Numbered from the stretch's first letter, positions 39,201-50,531 are shown. The stretch is 64,000 nt of DNA from Paramyrothecium sp. XJ0827 (GCA_020881915.1 JAJFPB010000001.1:4154001-4218000); one strand, 5' to 3'. A program made the numbers and translations. The notes: a model not told the origin generated them from the sequence alone.

Positions 39201-42200
39201 GCGTGGCTTGCAAATCTGCTTGATGGCGATGCGCATTGCAATTTCCGGCCTCTGTCCCGTCTTGCTTAGCCATCGCCGCCTTTCGCCGCCCGCCCGCCCG
39301 CCCACTCCCCTCTCCTGCTGCTTCTTGAAAGCATGTGTGCTGGAGGGAGCGGATATACTATTGGCTGACTTTGCGCTTTGGTGACCTCGCGTCTTTAGGT
39401 TTCGGTGTGGTCGTACCCACAAAGCCAAGAACTTGCAGGACTAGTGAAATTCCCCCAAAATCCTTTTGTAACCTCACGCATCCCGTATTGCGCGCTAGTA
39501 AGTTGACAACCATATGGTTGCAGCGCTAGTCAAATTCCCGTGATGCGCTAGGAAGCTTCCCAGCGTATTCCCGCATTGAACACGGTTAAATGAACCGTAG
39601 TTCTGGCATCGCAGAGGCTTGCGGGCGTTGAGTGAAGCTCGACGGTCGTCAGACCTACCTTCACCAGGTGAGAAACTAAACGGTCAAACTGTGCGCAACC
39701 CGTGAGGCTCGCAAATCTGCCTCAAGGACAGCGAGAATTGTCTCCGTCCTCCCAAGAGGGTTTTCATTGTTCTCACTCGCGTGCGTCTGAAAGACAGATC
39801 GAAAAAGGACAAGTTCCTCAAGGCGGATGTGACTCGCGGTTTTCTCGGCAGCCAGCCCTGCATGCTCGTACAGTACCTGCATCCATGCGCCTCTAGCAAG
39901 AGTCGGTTCGATCTGTTACGGAGATCGGTTACGCCTGGTATTGGACCACCGCTAGCAGGCTGGGTCCGGGGTGGAAGCTTGGCTTGCGTAGAGATGAGCC
40001 TATCGTTGAGGAAAGGATGCCCGCCCAAGTCACGGTGAGAGAGAAAATTTTCTCCAACAAGACGTCTCAGGGCAGCCAACAGTTTCAACCCTTGCGAGCA
40101 TGTCGCAGGCCACGGTACGTACTTTTCATACCATACCCTGGCTGCTACCTGGCGAAACCTCCGATAGAGGTTGACTGTGGATTGCATGAGGTGGCCACGC
40201 TACGGTAAGGTACCAAGCTCAATCTCCGTAGCTCCGGTATTGACGTGGCCAGAGCAATCCATAACAGCAACGCGGGCACTTGACAGTGCTGCAACGATGA
40301 GCAGGTGGACCCCGTCTGTAGCTGCATTGCATTAGGTCCAGTTCCTGCATACACGGAACTCCAAAAAAGACATGACAGTCTCTGAGAAGTGGGCGCCATT
40401 CTTTGCTAACCGTTTCCTTTGACCTTCCCACAGTACCTGCTTACAAGAGATCAACCAATAGTAATAATGGAACCTCAACCCCAGAACACAATGATCTGTT
40501 CTATAGTAAAGACTTGCTACCAAACCCTTTTTTATTTTTTTTCTCTCTTTAATATTCAGACTGGGGCCAAGAAAAAAAGAGTGACACGCAAGGACGACAG
40601 GGAAGAGAAGCTCACAGGGGCCGTGCCGATATCCTGAAATGCCACAAGGGCATCCGACCCTGACCCTTGTGGGGGCTTGAAGATGGAATGGCAACGATGT
40701 AACGGTAACTCGCGCTAGTCACCCATCTTTCTTGCAGGGAAACAAACGGGCAGCCCACCCTCTCATCGGCCATCGAGCCTACTACCAGCTGCCGCGCTTC
40801 TCGCCAAGGGTAGATCTTGCTCCGGGGTTCCATGCTCGACCCATCTTCAGTAGATCAACCATTAGCGTCGCCCACTTCTGTTGACTAACGTTAAAAGCAG
40901 ACTAAGTCTGTCTTTTTGCAGATCTGAGATTTGGCTTTAACCACAAGCCCTCACATTGTCATCCACGTCACATCTCGTTTGGGTTCGCCCGTGGCATCCA
41001 ATCCAGGTTCCACGGAATCAGCGGGCTATCATGAACCTCTAGGTAATTCCAACATGGCCTCGAGCCGGCAATCTCGGTGGCTTCTTGCCTTTGAGTCATG
41101 GGTTTATTCGGTCCAGCAGGGCAAGGGGGCTGGTTCTTATCTTGCTAACGTCGAGGCTCTTGTGTCACCTAGAAGAAGTGGATCTTCCACACAAGGGTAT
41201 CTTACGCTTGCCCTGGTCAGCAACAACAGCTTTGCTTGCGCAAATCATCCGTGTTTTTTTTTAATAGCATGGATACGTGCCGGACCTGGTACTGCAGGGT
41301 ACCGGACTAGAGTCCACGCAGACCACTCGGCCATCCTAGAAATACCGAGATTGGCCACATCATCAGTCAACACCATTCAGCGTGAGAATGTTAGCATTTC
41401 TCTACAAGGGTCTCAACCCTAGGACATCCGCACCACCTGATACATGCGGTCGAGCGAATTTAACCTTTCGGACTGTTTGGCTCGTGGTCACTCAACCCAA
41501 GAGGGCCACCTAGAAGCGAATTCGCCAAGGTGTTGCACCCGTTAGATCAGCTCAATGCAAGGAAAACATGTAAAGCTTGACTTGGCAAGAGTTCTACCAT
41601 AATGACAATTGGGGAGGGGGTCTTCTATTATGCCTGACGGACCCGTTGATTGAACGCCGCCAGCCCGTAGTGCGCTAGTCCCAGTAGCCAAGCTGGCTGT
41701 GTATGGCGCGAACGTTGATCGCCGGCCCCGTTTACTGGCATCAAGATTGTTTGACTTCTGATAAGAAGAGGCCGTGCTGGCATTAGACAGCATTGCCAAA
41801 GACTTCGAGAGGCTGTTGAATGCCCTGTTGGTGGACAACTCCTCGCTGCCATCAGTGCTGATGGCAGATTCTCGACTTTTCCAGGGGCAAACACGCCTGT
41901 GACCTAGTGTCAAGTGTTAAAAACGAAAGTCACTCAGAAGCCTCTATTGAGGTGAACATATCGACTACAGTTAGGATAGGAAGACCATTGGTGTTGATGA
42001 TGGGTATATGCAGTATAACATCGTTGGTTGCGTCAGGAAAAGTAGAGTCAACCGTCGCAAGGGACGTCAGCTCACAGCCTACACAGCTTCAAGGAGACAT
42101 GGGGCGGGCAGAAAACAGTCTAATTCACAGATCAATGTCTGTGTTTGCACCATGCGAAGCTATACTACCCAATAAGCACGCGTCGTCGCCTGTGCTCAAC

Positions 42201-42204
42201 GGCC
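36255..42204. other. gene-poor stretch between members C and D
   Basis: No gene is supported. A spaced tandem repeat lies at 38396-38552, purine-rich simple sequence at about 38745-38815, and another CCACAGTACCTGC word near 40428. Minus-strand frames at 38425-38991 and 39684-40187 run through these repeats and look like chance. A Ser-rich minus-strand frame at 41542-41913, just downstream of member D, is open but unidentified. Confidence 0.4.
38396..38552. repeat. seven-copy CCACAGTACTTACA tandem array
   Basis: Seven units beginning CCACAGT start at 38396, 38416, 38443, 38463, 38490, 38510 and 38533. The spacings are 20, 27, 20, 27, 20 and 23 nt, so the array behaves as a 47-nt higher-order unit of a short and a long copy. 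The consensus is CCACAGTACTTACAT followed by a variable TAA-type end. No gene overlaps that I can support. Confidence 0.85.
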
Positions 42205-42708
42205 TTACATATCCTGATCCGGAACCCATGCACCTATCGCCATGAAACATAACCTCTTGTACGATGCTGATGTTGGTGTCAGTGCAGCCTGGTGCTCTTC
42301 CGCGTCGGGGCTACTGTCTTTTCGGCAAGGTGACGCGTGATGGCGATGAACAGCGACGCTGCTGTTTGGCGACGCGATGTCACGGCCCAGCAGGTGACTG
42401 TGGGCAGTGTCATCTTCATGCAGGCTGTTCAAGATCGATAACCTGGCTTGGCTGAGTGTGAGATCAGCATTTGGAGTGTGTAGGTTCGTGTCTTGGTCGT
42501 TGGCTTGTGCGACGGGGTCGTTGTTGTTGGCGGGTTCGACTACCGCATCGGTGGGTCCAGCCTCGCCGTCGACTTCACGAGCGAGGGGTAGGTCGACGTC
42601 CGCGACAGTAGTACGAGGAGTAGTTGGAGTCGGCAGGTGGGGGCCATCTGGGGCTGTGTTACTCTCGGAGACATCGGTAACCGGTTGATCTTGCGACTGG
42701 TTGTCCAT
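42205..42708 (-). CDS. member D of a four-copy orphan protein family
   Basis: 167 aa from ATG 42708 (context GACGAGATGGAC), start M-D-N-Q-S-Q-D-Q. The frame stays open upstream to 43188, but that part is pyrimidine-rich leader and includes the TATA box, so I exclude it. The N-terminal half is rich in Asp, Pro and Thr. The core aligns without gaps to member C over 73 residues (25 identical): L-S-I-L, L-L-G-R-D, V-H-R-H-H-A-S-P-C and G-A-W. The D-L-G-E-P-W motif of B and C is replaced here by an acidic/Gln stretch, making D the most divergent copy. The protein ends six residues after the core. A GTAAGG overlapping the stop leaves room for an alternative spliced end. Function unknown. Confidence 0.58.
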   Translation of the reverse strand: MDNQSQDQPVTDVSESNTAPDGPHLPTPTTPRTTVADVDLPLAREVDGEAGPTDAVVEPANNNDPVAQANDQDTNLHTPNADLTLSQARLSILNSLHEDDTAHSHLLGRDIASPNSSVAVHRHHASPCRKDSSPDAEEHQAALTPTSASYKRLCFMAIGAWVPDQDM

Positions 42709-42966
42709 CTCGTCAGCAAAAGGGGTTGGAGAGAGGGTGTAGGTATCTAAAGCAGCAGCTGCGTAAAGACTTGTCGGTGAACACAGTAGCTTGGAGGATA
42801 ACAAAAACTCAGGCAGCTTCAGTATGGGCTTTCGAGAGGGACAAAGCCTAGAATAGAGCGGTTGAAGGGTTACAGAAGACCTGTATAAGGGCGATGGGCT
42901 GTTATGGTTGAGTCCATGGAATACATTAGAGGGGGAGAAGACGCGCTTGAGTCCGGAGACAAAGGT

Positions 42967-42973
42967 CTTTATA
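42967..42973 (-). promoter_or_regulatory. TATA box of member D
   Basis: On the minus strand this reads TATAAAG within TATAAAGAC, 265 nt before the ATG of member D. Member B has the same nonamer at 264 nt. A long C/T-rich leader separates it from the start codon. Confidence 0.6.
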
Positions 42974-43932
42974 CGTACAGATGAATTTCGAAAAAAGCAT
43001 ACAGGAACTAAGCGTGAAGGAGAAAAAAGGGACGTCGTGGGTACGGAATTGGTACATCTGTGTACATCTCGTGGACCAGGGCTCGACAACAACAGATGGA
43101 CAAGAAAATGTTTTCGAAACTTGGCACCGGTACTTGGACCTGGTGGCTGCTGTCTGCACACCCTCCCAGATTTAAAGATCTTATCCAATCTGACAAGACC
43201 GAGATTGTAAGGATGAAACCCAGAAGGGAGCCGGCCGATCGCATGTTTTTGGGGGCCTCAACCCTGGAGCTCAGTTCTTAGCAACGGCCGCAGGAAGTGT
43301 AGTTTCGGCTACTGCTCTCTCAGCCTCTCTCTTCTTGTGGATACTAGCTACAATAGCTTGCGTCTCAATCAAGGGTTAGAAGACCAAAGCCTACTATTAC
43401 GCAGAAACACAGAGACAAACCCCATGCCTACGCAGCAAGGCAGAAGAAGCATTCCTCGGTCCCTGACGCTATTCAGAGCGAGTGCCGGTCTATAGATAGG
43501 AACATGGCTCATAGGGCAGTAGCACACATGGGCAGGTGGGTTCAAGGCCAGGCATTCGCCATCCCATCGGAGGCCCATGCGACGCCTCTACAGGATGGCC
43601 CTGGCTTAGGACCACACGTGAGGATCTCTTTCGGCCTTTGCCACCCTTTCGAATTTGTCACACAAGTGCCGAGCAACTAGCGAGTCCAATGATTCTCAGG
43701 TTGTCTGCTGCAGACGCAGGGTCAGCTATCTGATAGGCGGGGCCGAAGTATGCCAGTGGTTGCATGATGCGGTCGGCTCGAGGTGCATCAGCCAAGGAGC
43801 CGGGTTCTTCGTTGAGATGATCGTTGAAGCTCAAACATTACCTTCGACCGACCTGCTAACCGTAAATAAATGTTCCAAGCTAAGCTGGATTCACCATCAC
43901 GCACCACGGATAAGCTGGAGCTTACCTTAGCA
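42974..43932. other. non-coding stretch upstream of member D
   Basis: No supported gene. The left edge belongs to the promoter of D; the rest has only short, overlapping frames. Confidence 0.4.
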
Positions 43933-44484
43933 TCAGAGGCAGCCTTGGGGTCTGGGCTCGAGTCCATCGAGGTAGGACTCCCACATCCTAGTCTTCCCTA
44001 GCGCACACCCCAGAGAGTGAAGCTCCCAAACGGCACGGAAGTAAATATTACTGGAGAGCTGAACTTGCCTGGCTCGGTATATTTTACCGTAGTGGGAGCC
44101 AAGCCCGTCGCCAGCCCGGGATGTAAAGCTCCACTCGGGACGCATTTTTGTTGAGACGCAGCAGAACCTGGCCCGGATTTGATCCAAGTGCCATCTGGAA
44201 GCATTCTCAATCCACAGGGGTACGTTCTGCTGCAAAACGTCTTTTTCAATGTGATGATATGCCCGACTATGTCAGTACGGAGAGGACGACTTCACTGTTC
44301 GTCTCTTTGCCCGAAAGATTGGAAACTTTACCTTGAAGCTTGGGAAGTTCAAAGTAGACTGGTGGAAGTCGATAGCCTCATAGTATTTATCTTATTTAAT
44401 TTTTGCGACAAATAGCCCAAGTAGATATGTGAGTAGCAGCAAGAAGCTTACTTTGCTCACGACGCCAGGAAATGCGTCACTCAT
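43933..44484 (-). CDS. tentative small spliced gene or relic, unknown
   Basis: A possible three-exon gene: 44452-44484 (starts M-S-D-A-F-P-G-V-V-S-K), 44332-44358 (S-T-L-N-F-P-S-F-K) and 43933-44229. The first intron is 93 nt with donor GTAAGC and acceptor CCAG. The second starts GTAAAG and ends TTGCAG. All junctions are phase 0, giving about 118 aa. The last exon contains W-S-F-T-S-R-A-G-D-G-L-G-S-H-Y-G. A second frame over the same DNA (43998-44266, entered through a different acceptor CATAG) is also open, with L-P-D-G-T-W-I-K-S-G-P-G and F-S-S-P-V-I-F-T-S. Having two plausible frames suggests either a frameshifted relic or chance. I cannot name a family. Confidence 0.25.
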
Positions 44485-46695
44485 ACATGCTCGTATGGCA
44501 AGCCACGTATGCTGTTCTTTTTCCTTCCAGTCGTTTTTTTTCGGCTTCGTTCCTCGGTCCGGACAATGGTTTGGTCACTTGCCCTGCATATGTTCATGGC
44601 CTATGTAAGAAGCCATTTGCTCCACTCCACCCCATGAGGGCGGCGTACATGAGTGGTTGCGAAGCTCGAGAGCCTGTCCCTGTGCCTGTTTTCAAGTCGT
44701 TCCTCCTTGGATCAACACGGACGCCAAACACGAACATGTTCCCATTTGCGCGTGGCCATGTTTGGTGACCACGGGGCACCCATGGTTTCATGAGAAGACA
44801 AGAAGGGGGTGCAGCTGACACGAGTCGGCCTCGCGGGAGTAGGCTGCGAATCGTGCGTCCTGGCCTACCTGAACTCGAAAGCATAGTGCTTGAAGGATCG
44901 GGACCCCTGCTCAATTCCGGGTCCGTCCTGGAGCCTTGTGGCAATGACTCGGTTGTCTGCTTCCCAACCGTTCCTTGCATGATGAAGATCTTGGGCCCCT
45001 GTCTACAGAAGTTTGGTTGATTTAGCACATTACGTTAATTTTCAGCTTTTCACCTTTTTGGCCTCGGATATCTTGTCTTTAGGAAGACGAGGCGAGGAAG
45101 ACGAGGCGTGGACAGGATGTCCGCATTGCATACAGCAACAATAGCATACCGCCCTGCTTCTTGACCAAAGATGCACAACTAGTCTTTGATGCACATCTTA
45201 GCTGCGAACGTTGTTCCACTGCGTTAGGTACAACAGGTACCGGACTGATTGCTTTGCAGTCATGCAAAATCAAGGTCCGATGCTCCTTGGATGCGCCTTG
45301 CTTTGCAAACGCCACTCTCCGACTGATAGGGAGAGGCGTGCGCTAGTCCCATGATTATCCTTCCTGCCTTCCGGGCAACGGCAGGCTGCGACCCGGGATT
45401 GGCGACTGGGCAGGTAACGCCATGGCAGGGTGTTGACAACGTTGACAACGCTAGACAAGGACGAGGAGGTGGGGATCGGGCCAAAGTGTACAACAAAGAG
45501 AAAAGAAAAAGGAAAAAGGAAAAAGAAAGGAATGGGAGCCGGATATAGGCACACCGCATTTTACACCCTGGCTGTCCCCTCGACCAGTCTATGTGCAAAA
45601 ACTCTCCAAAAACCAGCTAGGCCTCACCATCATCCTCTTGGTACGCTCCAGGCGATCCGTGCATAGTAGCGTCCGCAGGTTACGGTAGCATCACGCCATG
45701 TCGGAGTGTAGGCCTGGCTCTCCGTCGATCGAAAGGGCTTCGGCGATAGCAGGAAATGAAGGGGACTGTAAGGTGAGATTTGAGACCGGTCGCCCATGCA
45801 CTTCCCTGCCCTCGACTGGCCGATTGAAAGTCAACATGATGGTCGCCGCATTCTTACGATGGGCTTAGCTAAGCACTTTATTGCCCGAGCCGATCCCTAC
45901 TGTCGTGCTTCGGGCCCCTGGCAGTACGTCAACTGTTCAACGGCTGAAACGTCCGTGACGCATGAATGAGAGATGGAAAGCCCGGAAGCGCTCCACAGCG
46001 GCGATTGCCACGGACAACCTCTCGGTGAGGGTGTGGAGACGAGCCGACGTTGACTGAAGCAGGTTGCTCCAGCTCTGTCCGAGCTTGCTTCTCTACCAAA
46101 GATTATGGCAATGCGATCGTCTTGTCAAACCAACCTGTGCGCACGGTTGCAATCAATAGATTAATACACTAGGACCAAGAAGTGTGTGGGGAATTCCTTG
46201 CTGCCACGTGGAGTGGAAATCCGTTGACGAGGAGTGGAATGAACGGCTTAGATTGTCGTGCCCCGGCTATCTTTCGTATTTCCTCTTCTTGGCGGGTGGT
46301 TTGTGCAATCCCTCCCCCATCCCCTGTATACAGTCCAGTAGGAACTTCTGAGCAAAGAAAATCTAGTATTGTTTCCTTACATTCCTAGAAAACAGTTATG
46401 ATAATATTGCTCTTCTGTTTTGTGGTTGTTGTCTCTACAAAGATGAGAAAAAAAACTTAGCATATAATAAAGTTTCTCTGCTATCATACTGCCACGAAAA
46501 TACGCCAGGGGATATTTTGCATGACAGAAAAATTGTTCTTCCCTCCCCCTTGTCCCTGGCCCTGCCCTTCGCACAGTCCCAGAGTGACCTGTCACGCCCG
46601 TTTGAGCCTCAATGCCTATGCGAACCACATTGCCTTATGTGCTGCCTCCAAAGCATCCATGCTTACCAAAAGGTTTGTTTACACAGAAAGGTGTG
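44485..46695. other. gene-poor stretch before the patatin gene
   Basis: No gene supported. It contains short A/G-rich runs (about 45490-45535) and small direct repeats (GACGAGGCGAGGAA near 45085). The 3' region of the patatin-like gene lies at the right edge. Confidence 0.45.
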
Positions 46696-48585
46696 CTACT
46701 TCCCGTTATCATTCGTTGCAGCGATGCTGGCCCTCCTCTTCAGCCCCCCGGCTTTCAGTTTCCGGACCACCTGATACGAGCGGTCCAGTTCATTTTCCAC
46801 CGCGCAGCGAATCCTGAGGGCCGCAACTGCCGGCCACACACTCCTCTCTCCTTTGAGGATCCAGTACTTGAGCGTCTCGCTCGTCGGTGTTTCCAGTAGC
46901 CTCACGAAGTCACTTCCTGACACTTCCGGCACTAGCGTCATGGACGCAGCAGGCACCTGCTCATCGACCAGGAAACGACGTATGCTCGCCGGAAGTAGCC
47001 GTAGTGTGTCAAGCTGACGCAGCCGATGTCTAATCTCCAGTCCCACCATGCGTGCAAGGTACACAGAGAGCTGTGTGGTCTTGCTTCTCGTCTCCACCAG
47101 TGCAGGGCCGTGCATGTCTGACTGCAGGAAAGGTATGAGATATGGTCGAGCTTGGCTCACAATGAAATGATTGACGTTGAACAACTCGGCTAGGCGCCGT
47201 AGAGGAGAATCGCGATCGTTGTAGGATGCATGTGTCCAATGATGGAAGTCGGTCGTGTTTGCTGGGGCCCACGGCACAATGTTTCCGTGGACATCCTTGC
47301 AAAGCACTGTTGCCTTTCGACGGCCATAGAGCGATGGAGAAGAGGCGTTCGAGGCAACCGCCGCCGTCCAGATCAACTAGCAGCGTGCATAAGCGCGTGT
47401 TTCAGGCACGGATTGGAGTGCTTTTCACTTACCACGTTAGGGGCAGTCAGGTAATTCAGAAGGGTGGGCACACCATCTTGTCCCTCAGTGGCCACCGTAA
47501 TGTTGAGCACCCGCTTGCTTCGGTTGTATGCCTCTTCGAATGTCAAATCTCCCACGTTTGCCCTGACGCAATCTTCAAGAACCGTAACATCCAGGAAATA
47601 TCCCTCACGGGTGAATCGCCGGGTGCGCCGCATCAACGTCTCCCAGCTTGACCACAACGTTTGGCCAGCCGACAGCCCGCCCCCTTTATCCGTCTGTCTC
47701 TTCGACGCGAATGCGGAAAGATCAATGCCTTCGCCCTCTAGTACGGCCGGTAGTTCCTCCTCGGTATGAATCGCGACCAACGCCGCGATGAGTGCGCCTG
47801 TCGCCGTGCCCGTGATGATGCGCGGAAGTAAACCCCGCAGAAAGAGAGCTTTGACAACGCCAAGATGGCATAAACCGAAGATGGCACCTCCCTGGAGCAC
47901 AAGTGAGCTTCGTCCGAATGCTTGTCTAGTATCGTGAACAAAGTCTAATTTCATCTGATTTGTTAGTGCGCCGCCGCTGCCGTGCAAGCCAGAAGACACC
48001 GTCGTGGGCAGGGCCCGAATGTCCTCGACCGATTCAGCGACTTGGATAATGTATTCCTCTATGAGGTGCTTCGTCCCCGCAAACGCCCGGTTGTATAGTT
48101 TTGGCGACGACACATTGCCCAGGTTCCGGACAAGACCAGAGCGCAGAAGGTTAACGAGCTGCTGGAAGTTACTCTCCTCCCGAGCAACGATGAGGGAGTC
48201 GAGACGCTCGGTAATAAGCCTCCAGTCATAGTATTTGGAGATTGGATTGTTCCTCCTATCACGACAACGTTAGTTGTTACCGACAATTCACAACCGGCGT
48301 CGTGGACGGATGAGGGCGTACCAGAGGTCGAGGCCGAGGAGGTTGTCCAAATGAAGCGCTGCTTCCTCCCAGTCCTCAAAAGCTTCCGCAGTGCGGAGCT
48401 GCTCGAGCCATAGCTCGACAGGGTTCCGCCTTGAGTACCAACTCCGCAGCTTCTGCAAAAGCATTAGAACAAAAGCAGCTCGAACGCGTGGCAGCTTGTC
48501 ACCGGTAACAAAACAAAGATGGACGGGGGCAGCGTACCTGCTGCCAGAAGCTGGCGACGTCCACGACCACCCCAATCAGCCCCAT
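46696..48585 (-). CDS. patatin/Tgl-like lipase-fold protein, probable pseudoenzyme
   Basis: Four minus-strand exons (48538-48585, 48322-48452, 47433-48255, 46696-47376) give 560 aa; introns are 85, 66 and 56 nt. Residues about 14-75 match the DUF3336 region that precedes the patatin domain in fungal triacylglycerol lipases: V-E-L-W-L-E-Q-L and W-E-E-A-A-L-H-L-D-N-L-L-G. The oxyanion loop Q-G-G-A-I-F-G-L-C-H-L-G is at 181-192. The nucleophile elbow, normally G-x-S-x-G, reads G-T-A-T-G (209-213), so the serine is alanine. At the second catalytic site, where Tgl proteins have W-x-D-G-S before the L-P-x-x-R-L-x-E-L-F block, this protein has W-T-H-A-S (His about 383). The conserved E-L-F-N-V-N-H-F-I-V-S-Q at 398 onward is intact. 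The fold therefore looks preserved while the Ser-Asp dyad does not. It may be a non-catalytic lipid-droplet or membrane lipid protein. The first exon is the least certain part. Confidence 0.85.
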
Positions 48586-49230
48586 GTTGCCGAGGGAGCC
48601 TCGTCGATCACAAGCGACGTCCTACTCGTCGGTGGGGACGTTCTAGGATGCGTGGCCGAGATCTCGCATCATAGAAGTGGTGCCGGCCGGGTGAAGCAGG
48701 GCGCGACAATGCTGCGGCTATGTCATGATCCGATCGCCTTGCGCGAATGAAAGGGTTACGGTTAAGGCCCCGATCTCTTTGTCTACCAGATCTCTTCACG
48801 ACAAATACCACCTGGGATGAATCAGTGATACCATGCGGTTGAGGGAAGGTTGAGGGAAGGGAATGAGCTTGCATGTGATAATGAGATGGGGAGGGGCGGG
48901 TGATGTACCAGCCACAGCGCCACAGGTGTGGAGGATAGCTTCGAAGCCAAGGCACAGCACAACTTGGGGGTGCTTCCAGATGTCGAACAATGGTAGAAAC
49001 ATGTGACTAGAATTCATGAAACCAAACAGCAAGAATCCAGTGTTATCTTGTTGCCTCAAAGGCACCATTGCCAGTAAACCGGGGATTGTTTTCATTATCT
49101 AGTAAGACTCCATCGCCCATCAGTTGATCAACGAACGGTAAATTCGCTTCCTTCGAACCCATTCAATATGCTGCAATTAGATATCATACAATGTAGGCAA
49201 GAAAATCAACTCTCTCTTGGCCTCACCCTC
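48586..49230. other. intergenic: patatin promoter and LEO1 3' region
   Basis: A 645-nt space between two minus-strand genes. It should hold the promoter of the patatin-like gene and the 3' end of LEO1. No gene is seen. Confidence 0.5.
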
Positions 49231-50531
49231 TTAATCCTCCTCATCGTCATCATCATCCCCGATAACCCTTCTGCGGCGGCTCCTACTCGTGCTCTCGGCT
49301 GCGGGCTCCACCTCGTCTCCCTCAGCATCCTCGTCCTCTGACTCTGCAGTCTTTCGTCGTTTGGCACGTGGCGCGCGATCATTTTCTTCAAGGAGGTCAT
49401 CATCGTCTTCGTCTTCCGCGCCGGTCTCGGCCTCCTCCTCCTCTTCATCACTTGGCGCGATGAAGTCATCCTCGACATCGTAGTCCTCGTGGCGACGCAC
49501 GCCCTCGTCGTCGGAATCATACTCAGCATTGTTCCTCCTTGCCCTCGCTCCAGGAGCACCTCTCTTCCGGCCTCCGCCAGTCGAGCGACGACCGCCCTCG
49601 AGATCACCGATCGACAGACCACCCCCCGCGCGCCTGCCCATGCCACCGTCCATCTTGGCGGCAGCATTCTCACGACGTCGCTGGGCCTTCATTCTCTCCT
49701 TCTCAGCCATCTCTGCTCTCCTTCGTTGTAATTCTGGATCCACCGTGGTCTTGACAATGAAATCTCCCTCGCGGGCGGGCTTGCTGGCCTCGGCCATTTT
49801 CATGGCAAGGATCGACAGCGCATCGTCTCCTGCCTGCTTGTTCGGCTTGACGCTGAACTGTTCGGTGATGTGCCCAACGGTCATCAAGATATTGCTGCTC
49901 AACTCCGCTGCCGCCGCGTAGTAGTGCCCATCATGGAGCTCATTGTACGACTCGTCCGGTTTGGGAGCGAGAGACTTCCTCTGAATCTCGAAGTGTTCCT
50001 CACCAACTCCAATTGTCACAGATCCGTCGCTCCAGCGGTAAATATTTGTGTTGCTCTTCAGCTCGCCCGTGTCGTGGTCCCTGGCAGCTCGAGCCACATG
50101 CATGGGTAGCCCAGCCTTAGCATTTAGCAGATCGGTTTGTGACGGCTCGAAAGTCTCAGGATCATATAGAGTCGGCATGAACCTGACAAACTCTGGTACT
50201 CGAAGCACTCGTAGCTAATCGAAGCATCAGTTTGCCATGTCATCACATGAACAATCGCATGCGAAACACTCACTGAGCCGTCCTGTGGCTTGGGGATGCG
50301 GTGGCGGTAGGTTCGCACACCCATCACCACTCGCTCCTGCGTCTCGCGGAATTGTTGAGTTTCCTCGTCATCTTCGTCCCGGCCATAACCATCACCCTCG
50401 CGGTCTGAGGCGAGATCGTCGTCATCTCGCACGTTGACTTTTGGCGACGCGATATCATCGTCCCCTTCGTCTCCGAAGAGATCATCACCGCCTTCGTCAA
50501 TAAGATCAATTGGGTCTTCGGAGTCAGACAT
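49231..50531 (-). CDS. LEO1: Paf1-complex subunit Leo1, transcription elongation
   Basis: Two exons (50274-50531 and 49231-50214) with a 59-nt intron encode 413 aa. Leo1 pairs with Paf1 and rides with RNA polymerase II, supporting histone H2B ubiquitylation and H3 methylation during elongation in the nucleus. The N-terminal 60 residues are very acidic (D-L-I-D-E-G-G-D-D-L-F-G-D-E type). The Leo1 core starts near residue 87 with L-R-V-P-E-F-V-R-F-M-P and contains N-T-N-I-Y-R-W-S-D-G-S and G-E-E-H-F-E-I-Q. A basic, Arg/Lys-rich helix follows (E-K-E-R-M-K-A-Q-R-R-R-E-N). The C-terminus is a long mixed acidic/basic tail with predicted nuclear-type basic clusters (K-R-R-K, R-R-R-R) ending in Asp/Glu. 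The splice joins P-Q-D-G-S to L-R-V-L-R, matching the family. Confidence 0.95.

Noticed and set aside
41542..41913. 123-codon Ser-rich minus-strand frame just after member D
   Set aside because: Some coding-like composition, but no family similarity to A-D, no convincing start and no splice link to D.
42709..43188. N-terminal extension of member D by the open frame to 43188
   Set aside because: The extension is leader-like, includes the TATA box region and has no match in the paralogues, while ATG 42708 gives the shared start M-D-N-Q.
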